A DNA stretch of 64,000 nucleotides from Bicyclus anynana. Taxonomy: Eukaryota; Arthropoda; Insecta; Lepidoptera; Nymphalidae. Location: NCBI RefSeq assembly GCF_947172395.1, contig NC_069086.1, forward strand, positions 12,928,501 through 12,992,500. The letters are read 5' to 3'. The notes beneath the pieces are model-generated. The model ran no database searches. It had not been told where the DNA came from and saw nothing but the letters and a program-made list of their open reading frames with translations. Both the position numbers and the translations under genes were made by a program. Of this stretch, positions 32,530-42,835 are shown in pieces; the stretch's first letter is position 1, and every line of letters starts with the position of its first letter.

Positions 32530-32696
32530 TAGAGGTAAAGTTTGTGGTATTATAATAATTATAATACTTGACCGATTATTAAAATTGTTTTACTACTAGA
32601 AATCCACGTTATTTGTGAGTGTCATAGGCTATGTTTTATCCCCGTATTCTCACGGAAACAGGAACTACGCGGGCGGAACCGCGGGGCCTAGGTTAG
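32530..32696 (+). mobile_element. Helitron-like element
   Basis: TATTATAGAGGTAAAGTTTG, ACTACTAGAAATCCACGTTA and CGTATTCTCACGGAAACAGG, then GGCGGAACCGCGGGGC with a decayed terminus near GGTTAGT. Directly follows the SINE-A tail. Confidence 0.6.
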
Positions 32697-32874
32697 TAAG
32701 TACTTTAGAAGGAGAATGAAAGATAAAATTTTTATTTTTACAATAACTCACTTGCAATGCTAACTTAGCTATATTTTAGAGTCTAAAGAGTCTTAGTAAA
32801 TAATTGAGCAAGTCTAGACTAAACCCCAAATATCACTACCATCGGTGTGAAAATAATGGAATCAGCTCATTTTC

Positions 32875-33060
32875 CCTGTTGTCGAATATTATTTCGGCTA
32901 AGATTCCAATTGAGTAATCTGGTAAAATATACAAGATTTTTAATACATTTTGTATCGTTCTGAAAAGTGAGCCCAATTTCAGACATCCCCTTTCTTAGAA
33001 GATAGAAAAGCTCACAATTCAGAACCCTAACCAGGATTCGAAGGCAACTCATTATCCGAA
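32875..33060. repeat. Dispersed repeat, pair with 43978-44112
   Basis: Shares GGCTAAGATTCCAATTGAGT (GCTAAGATTCTAATGGAGTA in the partner), AAAATATRCAAGATTTT and ATCGTTCTGWAAAGTG. A partial piece recurs near 33945. Confidence 0.5.
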
Positions 33061-33200
33061 GCCATAAAGATTAACCCTACTTTTTTGGATAGTGTAGTGC
33101 CTATTAGCTAAGGTCACAAACAAAGCAATGCTTTGAATCTACAGTTATCGGTTCGCTTGGACATTTGTAACTATCGACTTCCTGGCAGATAAAACAACAT

Positions 33201-33551
33201 TTGTGTGTTACTGGTTATTCTCCGAAATGGTTCACCACATCGTTTTATTGTAATGATTCTATAACACAGACCCGTTGTGTTATGCCCTTGTGTTTTTATT
33301 ATTTCTGTCGTCGAGGAAACCGCTTTGAATTTCTGGATGACGAAAATACGATAGTAATAAAAGCTTCGACCAACACCTTAAGCTTACAGTTGGAGTCGGA
33401 TACAGAAGGCAGTGATTCTTCAGACGGCGCGTTTTGTGAGGAGGTTCCTCACTCTGGAGCCCTGACCACCGGCTGCTTGGGCAGTCAAATGTCCCGCAGC
33501 GGGAGGGTTGATTTTTTTCATAAATTTTTAATAGTGTTATTATATATATAA
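33201..33551 (+). CDS. Unrecognised reading frame, possibly an exon or transposon 3' part
   Basis: The frame stays open for 116 residues. The middle looks coding: EFLDDENTIVIKASTNTLSL then QLESDTEGSDSSDGAFCEEV, an acidic, serine-rich stretch. The N-terminal 35 residues are AT-rich and may be intronic or UTR. The end runs into T-rich DNA and a Leu/Ile tail that does not look like protein. The following AT-rich region with AATAAA-like text could be a 3' UTR. I recall similar DNA (GCCCTGACCACCGGCWGCTT) in lepidopteran repeats, so transposon origin is likely. Function unknown. Confidence 0.3.
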   Translation: MCVTGYSPKWFTTSFYCNDSITQTRCVMPLCFYYFCRRGNRFEFLDDENTIVIKASTNTLSLQLESDTEGSDSSDGAFCEEVPHSGALTTGCLGSQMSRSGRVDFFHKFLIVLLYI

Positions 33552-33639
33552 TTTGTATTTTTTTATATTTATATTAACATTGTTAATTTTTTTTAAAAAG
33601 AGAACTAATAAATAAATTAGAGTAAAAAAGTAGATTTAA

Positions 33640-33770
33640 ATAATATACCTCTTAAATCCAGCCCTCTCGCAAAATCTGTTCTTAGCGGAGATCTACTACC
33701 TCCCTGCCAAATTTCATTTTTGTACACCAAGCGGTTTTTTGATATTTTAATATTTTGTGACCTTTCGCTC
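33640..33770. repeat. Dispersed repeat fragment
   Basis: ATATACCTCTTAAATCCAGC and CTTAGCGGAGATCTACTACC then TGCCAAATTTCATTTTTGTA resemble the block at about 260-350 (CTTAGCGGATGTCTACGTCA, CATGCTAAATTTCAGC). Confidence 0.45.
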
Positions 33771-33774
33771 TTAT

Positions 33775-33930
33775 TCTGTAACTAGCGGCTGTTTCTGCAG
33801 CCCAAGCGGCAGCGAAGACGTTTCATAGGTCAAGCCGTCATGCACGCAATGACCAATACACGATCAGTTATAATCGTGGGTGCTGCAGAAACGTGAGAAT
33901 AATTGATCGTCAATGGCGTGCATTAGAAGA
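33775..33930. repeat. Dispersed repeat related to 31560-31690
   Basis: See partner. It contains an internal inverted pair: TGTTTCTGCAGCCCA and its approximate complement GGTGCTGCAGAAACGTGAG, so it may be a small TIR element of about 110 bp. Confidence 0.4.
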
Positions 33931-34198
33931 TTATTATTTTAGCTAAGATTCCTTCATACAGTATCACCATATACTTCGAATCCAGAACCAATGAGGCATC
34001 CTTATTATTTAGAAATGTTTTGAACTATATAATGTAGCGTTAGCTATCAATTAATGTACAGACTTACCAACCGAACTGTCGAGTGCGCTAGTAAAAAATG
34101 AGGCCAAGTTCAATAAAAGGCGACGTTAACCGTTCTAAAACTTTTTACAACTTGTCTTACTTTTCCTTTTTTATACCATGATTGATTTGAGACTTATC

Positions 34199-34537
34199 TT
34201 TTTTTTTTTTTTTTTTTTTTTATTCTTTACAAGTTAGCCCTTGACTACAATCTCACCTGATGGTAAGTGATGATGCAGTCTAAGATGGAAGCGGGCTAAC
34301 TTGTTAGGAGGAGGATGAAAATCCACACCCCTTTCGGTTTCTACACGGCATCGTACCGGAACGCTAAATCGCTTGGCGGTACGTCTTTGCCGGTAGGGTG
34401 GTAACTAGCCACGGCCAAAGCCTCCCACCAGCCAGACCTGGACAAATTAAGAAAATCTCAGTCTGCCCAGCCGGGGATCGAACCCAGGACCTCCGTCTTG
34501 TAAATCCACCGCGCATACCACTGCGCCACGGAGGTCG
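34199..34537 (-). mobile_element. SINE-B, full length with T-run tail
   Basis: Reversed copy from a poly(T) run (34199-34219, the A-rich 3' tail) to the head at CCACTGCGCCACGGAGGTC. A and B boxes are intact. Confidence 0.85.
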
Positions 34538-34704
34538 TCAAATCTGTAAGTACTACTGATTTAGTACTTCCGAACGTAATCTTTCATTTCGTATCGATGC
34601 ATTCATTAATTTCTGTTTGAAAATCTATCATTCAGTCAGTTATTCCATGGCAATACGTTTATCACTTTATGTACAAAGATTAACTACTATTAGATGTGTC
34701 ACTA

Positions 34705-34785
34705 TATGTTAAAACTGAGGCGTACAAATATGGCTAATTGTCTAAATTTCATTAAGTCGCATAGTAAGTAATTAAAGTAATTTAA
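34705..34785 (-). mobile_element. TIR element X, fragment
   Basis: AAAACTGAGGCGTACAAATA, TTTCATTAAGTCGC and TTAAACAAATA parallel the reversed X copies. Both ends are lost. Confidence 0.5.
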
Positions 34786-34802
34786 ACAAATAAAGTAAAA
34801 GT

Positions 34803-35008
34803 CACTGACATAGCTCAGCGAGTCGCGAAGCTAAAGTGGCAATGGGCAGGCCACGTAGTTCGAAGAGCCGATGGACGTTCGGGTCCCAAGGTGCTAGAAT
34901 GGCGACCCCGCACCGGAAAGCGCTGTGTTAGTCGCCCCCCACTAGGTGGACTGAGGATATCAAGCGGGTTGCAGGGAGCCGCTGGATGCTGGCGGCTCGA
35001 GATCGTTC
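34803..35008 (+). pseudogene. RTE-type LINE ORF2 C-terminal remnant, frameshifted
   Basis: The plus frame encodes TDIAQRVAKLKWQWAGHVVR then RADGRSGPKVLEWRPRTGKR, and after a six-C run the frame shifts to TRWTEDIKRVAGSRWMLAAR. This is the conserved C-terminal block of RTE-clade reverse transcriptases (K-L-K-W-x-W-A-G-H). One frameshift and truncation at both ends show it is dead. Confidence 0.75.
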
Positions 35009-35699
35009 GTCAGACCAAACAGACGAAAATTTCAATTTATTTTTAAATAACAGCATCTTATATACTTTCATATGTTTCACATGCATTTACAGAGACCTCA
35101 ATTTTATTAACTTGTAAAAGATTTAGGCATAATTTAGAGCAAAAAAAATAATAGGCCCTTATAAAGTCAAAATTCACAAAATTGTATACTATTAAAAATT
35201 AATTTTACCCCTTCACAAAATTTGCATATTCGTAAGTTTTTTATCAATGGATCTCAAATTCTGAAGAGAGGGGACGCCAATATCAGGTTTCTCCCCTAGT
35301 TCGAAAAACTCGTAGTTCCGGGCTCATGGAAGCCGACGAGCGATGACTCATGAGTCGTTACGACAGACAGCATTTTGTGTCTTGACAGTTGGTATTGCTA
35401 TTCCGCATTGGCCCCTATCCAAGTCCATTCGTCTTGGGATGTTCTGTCTGTCGTAGCGTTACATTTAATATACTATTTTTAAGTAGCAGCATATATAACG
35501 GTGTACGTTCTTGGAATAATTGCTTACTTAAAGGTGAAAGAGTTTTTAAAATGGGTACTTTGTAATAAAACCCCAGGAAGAAGGAAGGAATAAGGAAGGC
35601 AGGAATAGGCATCTTCTAGGCAAGCGCAATTCATCTTAGACCTCATCATTGCTATCCAGGCTTGAGTGTGATCAAGCGTAAGCCTTTCATCATGATTAT
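35009..35699. other. No gene seen
   Basis: Unique-looking. It contains CATGAGTCGTTACGACAGAC and, near 35449, TCTGTCTGTCGTAGCGTTAC, which are partly inverted and may mark a decayed element. No gene is supported. Confidence 0.35.
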
Positions 35700-36030
35700 C
35701 ATCATATCAGCCGATGGACGTCTACTGCAGGACATAGGCTTTTTGTAGGGACTTCCAAACATCATGATACTGAGCCACCTGCATCCAGCGAATCCCTGGG
35801 ACTCTCTTTATGTCGTCAGTCCACCTGGTGGGGGGTCGACCAACACTGCGCTTACTAGTAAGGGATTGCCATTCCAGCACTTTCTAACCTCTTCAAACTA
35901 TGTGTCTCGCCCATTGCCACTTCAGCTTCGCAACTCGTTGAGCTATGTCGGTGACTTTGGTTCTTCTTCGGATCTGCTCATTTATGATTCGATCACGCAG
36001 AGATACTCCTAACATAGCTCGTTCAATTTA
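35700..36030 (-). pseudogene. RTE-type LINE 3' end
   Basis: Minus-strand C-terminal coding region and 3' end. The plus-strand shadow frame (35764-36012) is not a gene. Phrases CAGGACATAGGC, GTCGTCAGTCCACCTGGTGG and CGACTCGTTGAGCTATGTCG (with small changes) are shared with copies at 15487, 41893, 52566 and 56006. Confidence 0.75.
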
Positions 36031-36547
36031 CATAAAAAAGACTACTTTTAATGCCGGATTTCCAAACATTTTTCCATAAAGTACACCAAATTCGTGAACT
36101 AGTAACAAAATAGAAAAAAAAATAGATTTTAAAGTCTCACCAACACAATATCCGTAATCATTTGATTAGTGTTTTTCTAATGTGAAAAGCCGGATCAGGT
36201 CAATCCGTGACAGGCAGAACATAATTTTACTTCAACGGTTCAGTCGGACACCCAACAATTCTCGTCGGGCCATTGATGTATTTTGATTTCTAGGACATCC
36301 CGGAGCTTTCAAAGAGGTCAATCTACTTTAAGCTGGGTAATAATTCTCGTGTGATTCTGTAGCCGTATCTGGGTAAGTGGAACACTTATTTTATACTAGA
36401 TGTATCAGCGTATTTGCGTAAATCCTGGGGTAGTATCTAGATAAAGTAGTTATATGATATTTTGACTATATATACGACAAAAAAGCTGGGAAATGAAACG
36501 TTTTACATGACTGACTTACTGTTAAATGGTGATAAACTAAAAAAAAA
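36031..36547. other. No gene seen
   Basis: AT-rich, no supported feature. Confidence 0.35.
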
Positions 36548-36720
36548 TAAACTTGGCTGAGTTTGTTGTGGGCTCTTCACGGACCAAGGCGCTTTTGAAG
36601 CCCTCGTAAATTTAATTTTAAAGTTTTAAATTAATTATTATCACCATTATCTTACTATACCTGACATTTCGAAAGTACTTGTGTACTAAGGCTTGAAATA
36701 AATGAATTTTGACTATTGAC
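36548..36720 (+). mobile_element. LINE 3' UTR fragment
   Basis: AACTTGGCTGAGTTTGTTGT, GGGCTCTTCACGGACCAAGG and AAAGTACTTGTGTACTAAGG then CTTGAAATAAATGAATTTTG. This layout is familiar as the 3' UTR of a lepidopteran non-LTR element with a TTTGAC-type tail. The reversed end recurs at 3601-3690. Confidence 0.6.
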
Positions 36721-37974
36721 TATATTGTTCCAGTATCTACGAGCGTCACTGCCCTCTCTGCTGAACCGTTTAACATTATTCATCCATCTGAACTTTAGCA
36801 TTTTTGTAATATTAATTAGTATTTTGGCCACTATTCCTTAATTGTTCAGAAGCGGTAAACTGGAACACGGAGACAGTGTCTTTAGACAAAATTATCCAAA
36901 AACATTAATAAAATTTTCTTTTCACTCTGGAGCAATATTCTGAAGACGTTTAGAATCGACAACGTCAGCTTCAAATTCGTCTCTACCTTTCTCTATAGAA
37001 TCGAGTTAGAGAGAACCGAATTCGAAACTAATAATTTCGATTTAAATAAACTTCGTTACAGAATTGCTATATGCATGTTACGATTTAGGTGTTTACATTT
37101 AAATTAAGATAAAATTAGAATTGTTTAATTAACAATTGATTGATTATTATTGTTAATTAATATGTTAGTTTTAATTATTGTTTGATATTTGTAAAATGGA
37201 ATTTCCCGCTTTTCAGATTAACCTAGTTATTTATTTCTACAACGAAAGGAAAAGTCAACGAGAAAACGAGAGAAGTAATTTGCTCTGTAGTCTGCGCCTT
37301 GCACAAAATTATATACTTTCACAATGACTTTACATTCTTGGGTATAAAACAATAATTTTCCTCATTATGGTCGTTTACAAAACCGTATTGACATCAAAGA
37401 TATGGTGTACTATTAATTTATACTGTATTAATATGCCCAAATAAAGAAGTTGGTAATTTATGTACAAGACTTACATGGGATCTTTAAACATTAAGCTTTA
37501 GGTAAAAGCTTTGATAAAAAATATGGAATGTTGTATCGTCAAGACAACCTTGTTCCTTTGATGGATTTTTTAAAGACGATACAAGGTCTTCCAGTTTGAT
37601 GAATAAACCTACCGTGTCATCTGTCACTGTGAGAAATTCTGTTAACTTTGAAAACATAAATAAATATTATGATCTGTACAGACTTTTTGTACAAGTTTTT
37701 GCTTGGAAAGGAAAGGATACGTCAAAACATTATTTGTTAAAATGGTGCAGAAAACGTAAAACGTATGTTTGTTACTCAATCAATTAATTACTACTAAACG
37801 GATTTGAATGATATTTGGGCACAGAGACAAATACTATAATACTAAAGAATATAGAATTTTTGGTTCGTTATTCCCGTAGAAATAGTATTTAAGCGGATGA
37901 AAAACCACATAGAACAGTTATTATATGAATAAAAATTGTAGATACCATAAGAAGTTGACAACCATAACGTCATA
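36721..37974. other. No gene seen
   Basis: AT-rich and unique-looking. The 63-residue plus frame at 37596-37787 shows no family signature. Nothing else is supported. Confidence 0.35.
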
Positions 37975-38275
37975 TGTGGCGCTGTGGTAGGTATGCGCGG
38001 TTGATTTGCTAAGTTAGTTTCCTAAGTTCGATCCCCGGCTTTGCCGATTGAGGTTTCCATAATTGGTTCAGGTCTGGATGGTGGGGAGGCTCCGGCTGTG
38101 GCTAGTTACCACCCTACCGGCTAAGACCGCCAAGCGTTCCAGTACGATGTCGTGTAGAAACCGAAAGGGGTGTGAATTTTTATCCTCCTAACAAGTTAGC
38201 TCGCAACTTAGATTGCATCATCACTTACTATCTGGTGATATTATCATCAAGGTCTTATTTGTAAAGAATAAAAAA
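37975..38275 (+). mobile_element. SINE-B, diverged
   Basis: GTGGCGCTGTGGTAGGTATG and AAGTTCGATCCCCGGCTTTG are the mutated A and B boxes. The body and the AAGAATAAAAAAAA tail are recognisable. An older copy than those at 28564 and 34199. Confidence 0.75.
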
Positions 38276-38530
38276 AAATCGGCTGTCTGTAAAGTCGGTT
38301 TACTGGCGATTTGCGACGAACGTGACAACGTCATAAGAAAATACAATAAAACTAATATAATGGTTGCATTTTTCAAAAGATATTTTCGTTTTGCTAAAAT
38401 ACTGTTTAATAATCTTCATAGACCAGAATATACTTTATTTCTTGTTAAAAAAGTTGGCAACCCTAGAGCGAGGGAACGACGCATGACGTCATCTTCTTTC
38501 GAGTGTGCAGCCGGCTCCATCGAATTATAA
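38276..38530. repeat. Dispersed repeat candidate
   Basis: Contains CTGTCTGTAAAGTCGGTTTA, GACGAACGTGACAACGTCAT and ACGACGCATGACGTCATCTT. The plus frame across it (38213-38530) starts in the SINE tail and is not a credible gene. Confidence 0.35.
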
Positions 38531-38534
38531 GACA

Positions 38535-38854
38535 CTAGCCGACGCCCGCGACTTCGTCCGCGTGAAACTCGATGTTAACTTTCAGCTACCCCTATCCTAC
38601 CCCTACTCCTATCTACGCCTACCCTACTTTTCTGGTTGATTTTTTACACCTTGTGTCCGAAAAACCTAAATATCTTACGGAACCCTATTTTTTTCTAAAA
38701 TAAAATTTAGCCTATGTTACTTGTGGATAATGTAGCTTTCGAATGGTAAAAGAATTTTTAAAATCGGTCCAGTAGTTTTTGAGCCTATTCATTACAATCA
38801 ATCAAATAAACAAACATACAAACAAAGTTTTCCTCTTTATAATATTAGTATAGA
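38535..38854 (-). mobile_element. Helitron-like element, full length
   Basis: Reversed: CTAG at 38535-38538 (preceded by A), hairpin CCGACGCCCGCGACTTCGTC, body with TTACGGAACCCTATTTTTTT and GATAATGTAGCTTTCGAATG. The 5' end is TCTATACTAATATTATAAAG on the minus strand, with T after 38854. At 320 bp it is one of the best-preserved copies. Confidence 0.85.
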
Positions 38855-38855
38855 T

Positions 38856-39311
38856 ACAAAATCACCGCAAAATGTGATCCGATATTTAGCTACTACACTG
38901 AGCGCACATGTACAATTTTGTGTTTACATTATATATTTATGTAGGTGTATATAGATTTTACACTTCTCGAACACACAACTCGATATTGTGGACAATATTT
39001 AAGTATTTCGTCTATTTGAAATTTAGTTTTTCACAAATCCCTCGGGAAGTATGGATTTTTCCGGGATTAAAAGTAGTCTAAATGCGTTAATTGAGAGTAA
39101 AATTCTATTTCAAATTTCAGCCAAATCGGTTCAGTAGTTGCGGCGTTAAATAGTAACAAACATCCAAACAAACATCCGTACAAACTTTCGCGTTTATAAT
39201 ATTAGTAAGATTTTTTGTTTAAATAACTTTCGTTGTTTACTATGCGACTAAATGAAATTAAGACGATTAGCCACTTTTATTCGCCTCAGTTTCGACGCGT
39301 TAGTCATATAT
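38856..39311 (+). mobile_element. TIR element X, copy 5, interrupted by a Helitron
   Basis: AAAATCACCGCAAAATGTGA to AACTCGATATTGTGGACAAT, then the X text resumes at TGTTTAAATAACTTTCGTTG (39217) and runs to CGACGCGTTAGTCATA. The 39006-39213 Helitron lies in between. Confidence 0.65.
39006..39213 (-). mobile_element. Helitron-like element inside X
   Basis: Body TTTAGTTTTTCACAAATCCC, TTTTTCCGGGATTAAAAGTA and AAATTTCAGCCAAATCGGTT, then TTTATAATATTAGTAAGA at the reversed 5' end. The GC-rich 3' hairpin is reduced to a TTTCGTCTAT remnant. Confidence 0.65.
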
Positions 39312-39316
39312 CTATA

Positions 39317-39800
39317 CTAGCGGACGCCCGCGACTTCGTCCGCGTAAATTTCGTTGTCAACTTTACTACTACCCCTACCCTACCCCTACCCTACCACTAC
39401 CCCAACCCTACCCTACCTCTACCCTATCCTACCCCTACCCCCACCCTACCCCTACCCTACCCCAAACCTACCCCTACCTTACCTACACCCTACCCTATCC
39501 TACCCCTACCCTTCCCGTACCTTATCCCTTTCCTACCCCTATCCCACCCGTACCCCTATCTCACGCCTATTCTACCCCTACCCTACCACTTCCCTATCCT
39601 ACCCGTACCTCTACCCTACAACTACCCTACCTCTACCCCTACCCTACCACTATCCTAAACCCGGCCCTACCCCTACACTACCCCTACGCTTCCCTACCCG
39701 TACCCTACCCTACCTTGTAACTTCTCTATCTTACTCCTACCCTTAGCAAAATCGGTCCAGTCCTTCGAGAGTGGTGGTATGACCAAGAGAAATAGAGACT
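39317..39800 (-). mobile_element. Helitron-like element with expanded CCCTA array
   Basis: Reversed 3' end CTAGCGGACGCCCGCGACTT at 39317, then the usual short CCCTACC run has grown to about 380 bp. Afterwards AAAATCGGTCCAGTCCTTCG returns to the family body. The two long plus frames rich in Pro, Tyr, Leu and Thr (39233-39746) are translations of this array, not genes. Confidence 0.7.
39366..39745. repeat. CCCTA/CCCCTA minisatellite
   Basis: An irregular alternation of 5- and 6-bp units, CCCTA and CCCCTA, with CCACTA, CCTCTA and similar variants, strongly strand-biased (C-rich plus strand). It is the expansion of a short run also present at 16980-17010 and 38585-38630 in sister Helitrons. Confidence 0.9.
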
Positions 39801-39965
39801 TCTATGCTAATAATATAAAGAGGTAATCTCTGGATCTACTGGACCGATTTGGAAAATTGTTTTACCAATAGAAAGCTACGTTATTTGCGAGTGTCATAGG
39901 ATATGTTTGATCCCCATATTCACACGGGAACGGGAACTACGTAAATGAAAGCGCCGGGCGTCATA
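39801..39965 (+). mobile_element. Helitron-like element
   Basis: Starts TCTATGCTAATAATATAAAG, then GGATCTACTGGACCGATTTG, ACGTTATTTGCGAGTGTCAT and CACACGGGAACGGGAACTAC. The 3' end GAAAGCGCCGGGCGTCATAT is decayed. It stands head to head with the preceding copy. Confidence 0.65.
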
Positions 39966-40184
39966 TAGCGGAATTTCTGTGTCTTTTAGAAATTTTGTAT
40001 TATCTCCGAAACTATTTAAGTAATTAACATACTGTAAAGGGCAAATCTTATCTCCATAATATCCTTCTGATTATTAAATAATTTATTTTAATAAGGATTA
40101 AAGTTTAGTTGTATAAATAATGACGTAAACCTAAGTATATAATATTAATAATTTTTAAAACACAAAAGGTACTATATCCGCTAA

Positions 40185-40365
40185 TATATAGAAGATAGAT
40201 ATATAGTGTCGCGGACTTTTTTGTAAAACTTTTAAAGATACATAAAGCCTCCATACATTAATTTCAATTTTACACAATAGTTAAGGCAGCGCATGCGAAT
40301 AAGTCTGTTTAAGAGGATTTTCAGTCCGACCTGTATGACAAAAACTGAGATAACTCCGCTAATAT
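40185..40365. repeat. Dispersed repeat
   Basis: GTGTCGCGGACTTTTTTGTA, ACATTAATTTCAATTTTACA and AAGGCAGCGCATGCGAATAA then GATAACTCCGCTAATATATA. Recognisable as a common lepidopteran repeat text, family unknown. It joins directly to the next Helitron piece. Confidence 0.45.
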
Positions 40366-40369
40366 ATAT

Positions 40370-40534
40370 GATACCAATATAAAATATAGCCTATAGCACT
40401 CCCCGATAATGTACAATTCTACTGGTGAAAGAATTTTTAAAATCGGACCAGTAGTTCTGAAGATTACCCCATTTAAAAAATGTGACAAACTTACAAACTT
40501 ACAAACTTTACCTCTTTATAATATTAGTATAGAT
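40370..40534 (-). mobile_element. Helitron-like element, 5' part
   Basis: AAAATATAGCCTATAGCACT, AAATCGGACCAGTAGTTCTG and CCTCTTTATAATATTAGTATAG: the reversed 5' terminus is intact (GA then T), but the 3' hairpin end is absent. Confidence 0.65.
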
Positions 40535-40944
40535 TGACACGTCAAAAAGTTGTAAACTAGACATTTAGAGTAATAAACCCAACGGATAGACTGACGCCAG
40601 AGCCACAGTATAAGTCAAGAGCCCTCGAGAAGCTTTTGTCTTGAGTTTATGACTTCAAAACTTGATGGAAAATGTTCGTTGTTTTTTTAGCATGCGCTTT
40701 ACGTCAGAGTGAAATATTGTTAATGAGTAAACCGTGTTCATTATTGCAACAACACTCGAGTTATCTTTGAAGAGCTGTGTGGCTGAGTATCTCATTTCTG
40801 TTTATTACTTAGAATGTATTACTTGACTAGTGAGTAGACAGAGAAACATCTTATACAGGGGACTCGGGAGTACTTCCCATAACTTCAAGATGTTGTCCAC
40901 TTACCTATAGTAGCCGAATTGCATAAATAATATTTTTGTGAACT

Positions 40945-41130
40945 CGGATAGTTACCACCCTAACGACAAAGACGTACCGCCAAGCGATTTAGCGTTCCAG
41001 TACGATGCCGTGTAGAAACCGAAAGGGGTGTGGATTTTCATCCTCCTCCTAACAAGTTAGCCCACTTCCATCTTAAATTGCATCATCACTTACAATCAGG
41101 TGAGATTGTAGTCAAGGGCTAACTTGTTGA
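40945..41130 (+). mobile_element. SINE-B, 5'-truncated
   Basis: GATAGTTACCACCCTAACGA, GTACCGCCAAGCGATTTAGC and CAGGTGAGATTGTAGTCAAG, then a GTTG and A-run tail. The tRNA-like head is missing. Confidence 0.75.
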
Positions 41131-41560
41131 AAAAAAAAACTAAAAAAAAAACATTTTTTGTTTTCATACAAAGGAATTCAAATAATTCCGACTATCCATG
41201 TAACACACAACAAAGTATGGCTACGTCATAATTATAAGGATGCGTATATGGGACACATTTCAAGATCTATTTACAAAAGAAATATTACTTCGAAAATATT
41301 CATTTTAGAACACATACTCTTTGAACATTTTTAATTTATTTTCGGTTAAAAATATAAACCCATATGTTATGACAAATACTGCCGAGCACCCTGTATATCT
41401 AAGTGTCTGGAGTATCCGACATGTCCGTCCATAGCTCTTAAATAAAGCTATTGTATCATGAGTGCGTAAAGAAAGCGCTAAAAGTTTCATAATTAAGAGA
41501 TAGACGTTAATAATTGTTCTATTGTCTTTAAAAGATTCATTACGATTGACACTTTTACTA

Positions 41561-41728
41561 CTAGTAGATGCCGCGTGGTTTCACCCGTGTGGTTCCCGTT
41601 CACGTGAGAATACGGGGATAAAATATAGCTTATAACCTTCCTCAATAAATGGGCTATCTAACAATGAGAGAATTTTTTAAATCGGACCAGTAGTTCCTGA
41701 GATTACCGCGTTCAAACAAACTTGTTTT
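41561..41728 (-). mobile_element. Helitron-like element, cut by SINE-B
   Basis: CTAG at 41561, hairpin GCCGCGTGGTTTCACCCGTG, family body to CGCGTTCAAACAAACTTG. The reversed 5' end is replaced by the SINE-B tail. Confidence 0.7.
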
Positions 41729-41892
41729 TTTTATTGTTTACAAGTTAGCCCTTGACTACAATCTCACCTGATGGTAAGTGATGAAGCAATCTAAGATGGA
41801 AGCGGGCTAACTTGTTAGGAGGAGGAAGAAAACCCACCTCTTTTGGTTTCTACACGACATCGTACCAGAACGCTAAATAGCTTGGCGATACT
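41729..41892 (-). mobile_element. SINE-B, truncated
   Basis: Reversed tail and body (GTTTACAAGTTAGCCCTTGA to CTAAATAGCTTGGCGATA). The head is missing and joins directly to the RTE fragment. Confidence 0.7.
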
Positions 41893-42065
41893 AACTATGT
41901 GGCCTCCCCAGTGCCACTTCAGCTTCGCGACTCGCCGAGAGTCAGTGACTTTGGTTCGTCTGCGGATCTCCTCATTTCTGATTCGATCACTCAGAGAGGA
42001 ACCTCAAGCATAGCTCGCTCCATCGCCCGCTGAGTAACATTGAACCTTCTAATAAGGCCCTATTC
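41893..42065 (-). pseudogene. RTE-type LINE remnant
   Basis: GCCACTTCAGCTTCGCGACT, GACTTTGGTTCGTCTGCGGA and TCTGATTCGATCACTCAGAG match the other minus-strand RTE copies. Coding frame broken. The Helitron, SINE and RTE form a three-part composite. Confidence 0.7.
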
Positions 42066-42523
42066 CCGGCTCTGGCGTCGAGGTTGCCATACACTACTAG
42101 TGGTGTCTCTAAATTGTTTTTATTTTACCGGTTATTTGAACTGTTCCTTTCATGCCACCTCTCCCCTAGTTACAGATCGCGAAACCCATACTGACAAAGA
42201 AATTAGGAGTTGAATGTTTAATCACGTCGTTTTTACATGTCAGATAACTTACGTGCGTATTTATACAGCTGCCTTATAATACACTCATGCTCGTTTTGTA
42301 CATCGAGAGGCACTAACATATGCAATACCCTGCAATCATTATGCCGCGTAACTGGTCTCGGGTTACGTGGTAAGTTTACGCTTGACCGCCGTGTTGTATC
42401 TACTACATATATTATCTAGATTTACGAGCAGACAATAAATTGTTACTTGTAAACTTGGCTGACTATTTTACTCAGCAAAGACTTTTTTTTTTAATTAAAA
42501 ATTATCATGTTGTGATCATTGTG
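42066..42523. other. No gene seen
   Basis: No supported gene or repeat. A 60-residue plus frame (42237-42419) has no recognisable feature. Confidence 0.35.
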
Positions 42524-42835
42524 TGGCGCGATAGCCCAGTGGATCTCTGCCTCCGATTCCGAAAGGTGTTGGTTCAAATCCGGTCCGGGGCATGCACCTC
42601 CAACTTTTCAGTTGTGTGCATTAAGAAATTAAATATCAGGTGTCTCAAATGGTGAAAGAAACATATCGTGAGGAAACCTGCATACCAGAGAATTTTCTTA
42701 ATTATCTGCGTATGTGATGTCTGCCAATCCGCATTGGATCAGCGAGGTGGACTATTGGCCTAACCCCTCTCATTCTAAGAAGAGACTCGAGCTCAGCAGT
42801 GAGACGAATATGGCTTGATAATGATGATGATGATG
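42524..42835 (+). mobile_element. SINE-A, near full length
   Basis: GGCGCGATAGCCCAGTGGAT and GGTTCAAATCCGGTCCGGGG are the A- and B-box parts. The full body ends in a GATAATGATGATGATGATGA tail. Confidence 0.85.

Noticed and set aside
39233..39746. Two long plus-strand frames rich in Pro, Tyr, Leu and Thr (141 and 130 residues)
   Set aside because: Both are translations of the CCCTA/CCCCTA array inside a Helitron; the repeat has no stop codon in these frames.
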